NCBI GenBank assembly: GCA_035541655.1
Contig: DATKMY010000138.1
Coordinates: 1-61,830, forward strand
Origin: CAIWHR01 sp035541655
Lineage (GTDB): Bacteria > Pseudomonadota > Gammaproteobacteria > Burkholderiales > Casimicrobiaceae
Direction of reading: 5' to 3'
DNA length: 61,830 nt
The first letter of the stretch is position 1. Each line of letters starts with the position of its first letter. Shown piece by piece: positions 61,829-61,830 of this stretch. Both the position numbers and the translations under genes were made by a program. The notes beneath the pieces were generated by a model. It was not told where the DNA came from. It saw only the letters and a list, made by a program, of their open reading frames with translations, and made no database searches.

Positions 61829-61830
61829 GG

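Noticed and set aside
1..61830. rRNA, tRNA, insertion sequences, prophage and CRISPR
   Set aside because: No conserved RNA segments, transposase, integrase or repeat-spacer pattern could be seen by eye. A tRNA or small RNA search program could still find something short.

Overview
The window is one continuous stretch of a very GC-rich bacterial chromosome. It has no rRNA, tRNA, insertion sequence, phage gene or CRISPR array that I can recognise. Gene content points to a betaproteobacterium, possibly Burkholderiales-like or an uncultivated soil or water lineage. The markers are proteobacterial-type GshA, bifunctional PutA, UPF0149/YecA, SelO, an MdtABC pump with a NodT-type outer-membrane lipoprotein, COX15-type heme A synthase and many small periplasmic beta-type proteins. 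The taxon is inferred from families only. Genes are tightly packed, and many overlap their upstream neighbour by the four bases GTGA or ATGA, so GTG starts are common.

Layout. (1) 1-7.6 kb: the edge of a molybdenum-hydroxylase [2Fe-2S] subunit gene, an MFS transporter, two small exported proteins, then an outer-membrane protein plus cupredoxin pair divergent from a membrane GGDEF-EAL protein. (2) 7.6-17.4 kb: an mdtABC-type RND pump operon with its outer-membrane factor, preceded by a pair of CpxR-like direct repeats. (3) 17.4-22.7 kb: a Sel1-repeat protein, a two-gene chromate transporter, a secreted zinc metallopeptidase with tandem C-terminal repeats, and an HNH nuclease. (4) 22.7-30.8 kb: a seven-gene operon of amidase, ThDP-dependent enzyme, aldehyde dehydrogenase and a complete NitT/TauT-type ABC importer. 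It looks like an uptake and degradation route for an unidentified amide. (5) 30.9-34.9 kb (minus strand): cysteine synthase, GshA, a GNAT and a binding-protein-like protein without a signal peptide. (6) 35-41.6 kb (minus strand): an atypical long pyruvate kinase coupled to a DUF2252 protein, an ECF sigma factor coupled to a GNAT instead of an anti-sigma, and DNA polymerase IV. (7) 41.6-47.6 kb: a solitary HicA-like protein, an LTXXQ-like periplasmic protein, release factor 3, two small envelope proteins and an orphan peptide-type binding protein. (8) 47.6-54.1 kb: LysR, DoxX, a LigB-type dioxygenase, SelO, pirin and an S10-family peptidase. (9) 54.3-61.8 kb: small conserved proteins, an ornithine cyclodeaminase-family protein coupled to PutA, UPF0149 and heme A synthase.

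The most promising undescribed unit is the amidase/ThDP-enzyme/aldehyde-dehydrogenase/ABC-importer operon. Next come the pyruvate kinase-DUF2252 pair, the sigma-GNAT pair and the cupredoxin/outer-membrane/c-di-GMP cluster. Everything here is read by eye; no database search was run.
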